64,000 bases of DNA from Maritimibacter sp. HL-12 (GTDB taxonomy: Bacteria > Pseudomonadota > Alphaproteobacteria > Rhodobacterales > Rhodobacteraceae): contig NZ_FXBQ01000001.1 of the NCBI RefSeq assembly GCF_900177545.1, positions 2,412,122 through 2,476,121 of the forward strand. The letters run 5' to 3'. This document shows positions 61,833 through 64,000 of this stretch, one piece after another. The notes beneath the pieces were generated by a model. That model had not been told where the DNA came from and searched no databases. It saw only the letters and a list, made by a program, of their open reading frames with translations. Every line of letters begins with the position of its first letter. Positions within the stretch are counted from its first letter, which is position 1. Position numbers and translations under genes: made by a program.

Positions 61833-63893
61833 ATGCCCGTTACCACCCGCCGCGATGGCGCCACCGCCCATGTCACCCTCGATTTCCCGCCCGTGAACGC
61901 GATCGGGCAGGAAACCCGCGCAGGGTTGATCGCCGCGCTCGACTGGATCGAAGCCGAGGCCGGGCTGGAGCGGGTGATCCTGTCGGGTGCCGGGCGGGCC
62001 TTTGCCGCCGGGGCCGATGCGCGCGAGTTCGACGGCCCGGCGCTGGAGCCCCACCTGCCCGATGTGGTGGCCCGGATCGAAGCTTGCGAGGTGCCGTGGA
62101 TCGCCGCGATTCGCGGCCCGGCGCTCGGCGGCGGCTGCGAACTGGCTTTGGCCTGCCGCTACCGCATCGCCACGCCCGACGCCCAGATCGGCTTGCCCGA
62201 GGTGACGCTCGGTGTGGTGCCGGGGGCGGGCGGCACCCAGCGTCTGCCCCGGCTCGTGGGGCTCAAGGCGGCGCTCGACATGATCGCGACCGGCAAGCCG
62301 GTCACTGGCGAACGGGCGCTGGCGCTGCGGCTGGTCGACGAGATTGCCGACGACCCGGCGTTTGCCGCCGAGGAGGTGAACCACGAGTTGCTTTCCACCG
62401 TCGTGGCGATTGGCGATCTGCCGGGTCCGGAGACCGACGCCGAGGCCCTCGCTGCCGCGAAGGCGACGGCGGAGGCGCGGATGCGCGGCCAGATCGCGCC
62501 GCATCGCGCCATCGACCTCGTCGAGATGAGCACGACCACCCCGCTCGGCGAAGCCCTGCAGGTGGAGCGCGAAACCTTCCTCAAGTTGCGCGTCGGCGCA
62601 CAGGCGCGGGCGCTCCGCCACATCTTCTTCGCCGAACGCGGCGCGAAAGCGCCCGGTTGGTTGAAAGACACCCGCCCTGCCGAGATCACCCGCGCGGTGG
62701 TGGTCGGCGGTGGCACGATGGGGGCGGGGATCGCCTATGCGCTTCTGAACGCCGGGATCTTCGTCGACATCATCGAGACCGATGCCGAGGGTGTCGCCCG
62801 TGCCGAGGCGAACCTCGAAAACATCGTCGCGGCCAGTCTCAAGCGCGGCTTGATCACCGAGGCCCAGGCCCAGGCCCGCCGCGCGGCCTTCAACGCCACC
62901 GCCGAATACGCCATCGCCCGCGAAGCCGATATTGCCATCGAGGCGGCCTTCGAGAGCATGGAGGTGAAACAGGCGGTGTTCACCCGGCTTCAGGCAGCGA
63001 TGCGGCCCGACACGCTGATGGCCACCAACACCTCCTACCTTGATGTCAACGAGATCGCCGCCGTGCTCGACGACCCGACCCGGCTGGTGGGGCTGCATTT
63101 CTTCGCCCCTGCCCATATCATGAAACTGCTGGAGATCGTGCGCGGCGAGGCCACCTCCGATGCCGCCCTCGCCACCGGATTCGCGCTGGCCAAGCGTCTG
63201 CGCAAGCTGCCGGTGCTCGCGGGAGTCTGCGACGGTTTCATCGGTAACCGGATTCTCGCGCGCTACCGCGAGGCCGCCGACACGGTGATGATGGACGGCT
63301 CGAACCCCTGGGAGATCGACGAGGCGATGGTCGAGTTCGGTTACCCGATGGGACCCTACGAGGCGCAAGACCTGTCCGGCCTCGATATCGCCTTCGCCAA
63401 CCGCCGCCGGCAGGACGTCACCCGCGACCCCAACCGGCGTTACATCCCGATTTCCGACCGGATGGTGAACGAGGGGCGGCTCGGCAAGAAGGCGGGCGTG
63501 GGCTGGTATCGCTACCCGGGCGGCGGCGGCAAGGTGATCGACCCGCTGGTGGAAGACCTTGCCCGCGAGGAGGCGTATTTTGCCAAGGTCGAGCGGCAGG
63601 CGTTCAGCGCCGATGAAATCCGCGAGCGCCTTGTGCTGGCGATGATCAACGAGGCGGCGGCGATCCTCGACGAGGGCATCGCGCAATCTGCGGCGGATAT
63701 CGACGTGGTGACGGTGGCGGGCTACGGCTTTCCGCGCTGGCGCGGCGGGCTCATGCACCATGCCGATACGATCGGGGCAGGGGCCATCCTCGCCCGGCTG
63801 GAGGCCTTCGCAAGGGAAGACCCGGTGGCGTGGCAACCCGCCGATCTGATCCGGCGGCTGGCCGCTCGGGGCGGCAGCTTCGCCGGGGTTTGA
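61833..63893 (+). CDS. Bifunctional enoyl-CoA hydratase / 3-hydroxyacyl-CoA dehydrogenase
   Basis: 686 residues. N-terminal crotonase domain with GRAFAAGADAREFDG, RGPALGGGCELALACRYRIA and LPEVTLGVVPGAGGTQRLP; central NAD-binding domain with VVGGGTMGAGIAYALLNAGI near residue 290; C-terminal dehydrogenase domain with LAGVCDGFIGNRILARYREA and HFFAPAHIMKLLEIV. FadJ-like layout. In the box pathway it would hydrate and oxidise 3,4-dehydroadipyl-CoA-derived intermediates toward 3-oxoadipyl-CoA and beta-oxidation. 16 bases after boxR, same direction. Confidence 0.9.
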   Translation: MPVTTRRDGATAHVTLDFPPVNAIGQETRAGLIAALDWIEAEAGLERVILSGAGRAFAAGADAREFDGPALEPHLPDVVARIEACEVPWIAAIRGPALGGGCELALACRYRIATPDAQIGLPEVTLGVVPGAGGTQRLPRLVGLKAALDMIATGKPVTGERALALRLVDEIADDPAFAAEEVNHELLSTVVAIGDLPGPETDAEALAAAKATAEARMRGQIAPHRAIDLVEMSTTTPLGEALQVERETFLKLRVGAQARALRHIFFAERGAKAPGWLKDTRPAEITRAVVVGGGTMGAGIAYALLNAGIFVDIIETDAEGVARAEANLENIVAASLKRGLITEAQAQARRAAFNATAEYAIAREADIAIEAAFESMEVKQAVFTRLQAAMRPDTLMATNTSYLDVNEIAAVLDDPTRLVGLHFFAPAHIMKLLEIVRGEATSDAALATGFALAKRLRKLPVLAGVCDGFIGNRILARYREAADTVMMDGSNPWEIDEAMVEFGYPMGPYEAQDLSGLDIAFANRRRQDVTRDPNRRYIPISDRMVNEGRLGKKAGVGWYRYPGGGGKVIDPLVEDLAREEAYFAKVERQAFSADEIRERLVLAMINEAAAILDEGIAQSAADIDVVTVAGYGFPRWRGGLMHHADTIGAGAILARLEAFAREDPVAWQPADLIRRLAARGGSFAGV

Positions 63894-63917
63894 TCCGGCG
63901 AAACCTGCCGGACGTGG

Positions 63918-64000
63918 TCAGATCTCGATCGGCTGCATCACCTCCGGTTCGATCACGTCGATCCCGGTGAGCACCTCCTTCATCAGCGCCGCCGATTGTT
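63918..64000 (-). CDS. 3' end of an unidentified gene
   Basis: A minus-strand frame runs in from the right edge and stops at 63918. The visible 26 residues end EVLTGIDVIEPEVMQPIEI. They are too short to name the product. The gene converges on the hydratase/dehydrogenase gene. Confidence 0.5.
   Translation of the reverse strand, partial: QSAALMKEVLTGIDVIEPEVMQPIEI

Overview
The window is high-GC DNA whose gene content points to an alphaproteobacterium of the Rhodobacterales (Rhodobacteraceae / Roseobacter group). Evidence: choline-glycine betaine (bet) genes joined to a choline ABC transporter, a propionyl-CoA carboxylase / methylmalonyl-CoA mutase cluster with a PccR-type regulator, a glycine riboswitch ahead of gcvTHP, an FnrL-like box, and many 4-bp start/stop overlaps. 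No rRNA, complete tRNA or CRISPR array is visible.

Layout. (1) 1-1400: the end of a probable mobile island. An mcrC restriction gene of lower GC is followed by a short copy of a tRNA-Ser 3' end and a strong terminator. (2) 1.7-9.1 kb: DUF302 protein, methyltransferase, winged-helix/TPR regulator, then a minus-strand tripartite tricarboxylate transporter (TctC, fused TctA-TctB) behind an adenylate-forming ligase that has lost its 5' end. (3) 9.1-14.7 kb: an adhesin/secretion locus. A long acidic repeat protein with a Gln/Asn ladder, also lacking its 5' end, is followed by a small secreted protein, a CsgG/HfaB-type outer-membrane lipoprotein, an IalB-like protein and a Pro-rich lipoprotein. It resembles a curli or holdfast-anchor system. 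(4) 14.1-18.7 kb: signalling genes (receiver-like protein, hybrid histidine kinase with Hpt, cysteine-free molybdopterin-fold protein, NarL-type regulator). (5) 18.8-26.2 kb: choline uptake (choXWV) and oxidation (betIBA) around a perfect BetI palindrome. (6) 26.2-38.0 kb: propionate assimilation (pccR, mcm, pccA, pccB) with small accessory genes. (7) 38.1-52.0 kb: housekeeping (MFS efflux, glycine cleavage, cobUC, chaN-like, coaBC-dut-moeB, M3 peptidase). (8) 52.1-63.9 kb: aerobic benzoyl-CoA (box) pathway: benzoate-CoA ligase, BoxC, BoxB, a small Cys-rich protein, BoxA, thioesterase, BoxR and a hydratase/dehydrogenase.

How the parts work together. Benzoate is activated to the CoA ester, epoxidised by BoxAB and ring-opened by BoxC; the hydratase/dehydrogenase feeds the product into beta-oxidation. 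BoxR probably controls the set through repeated TGCA-N6-TGCA sites at every box promoter. Propionyl-CoA is carboxylated by PccAB and isomerised by Mcm, with PccR-type TTTGCAAA sites ahead of pccR and pccB. Choline is imported and oxidised to betaine under BetI.

The two observations most worth following are the head-to-head truncation near 9120, where two unrelated genes lose their 5' ends at the same point (natural rearrangement or assembly join), and the CsgG-linked Gln/Asn-ladder adhesin locus to its right.
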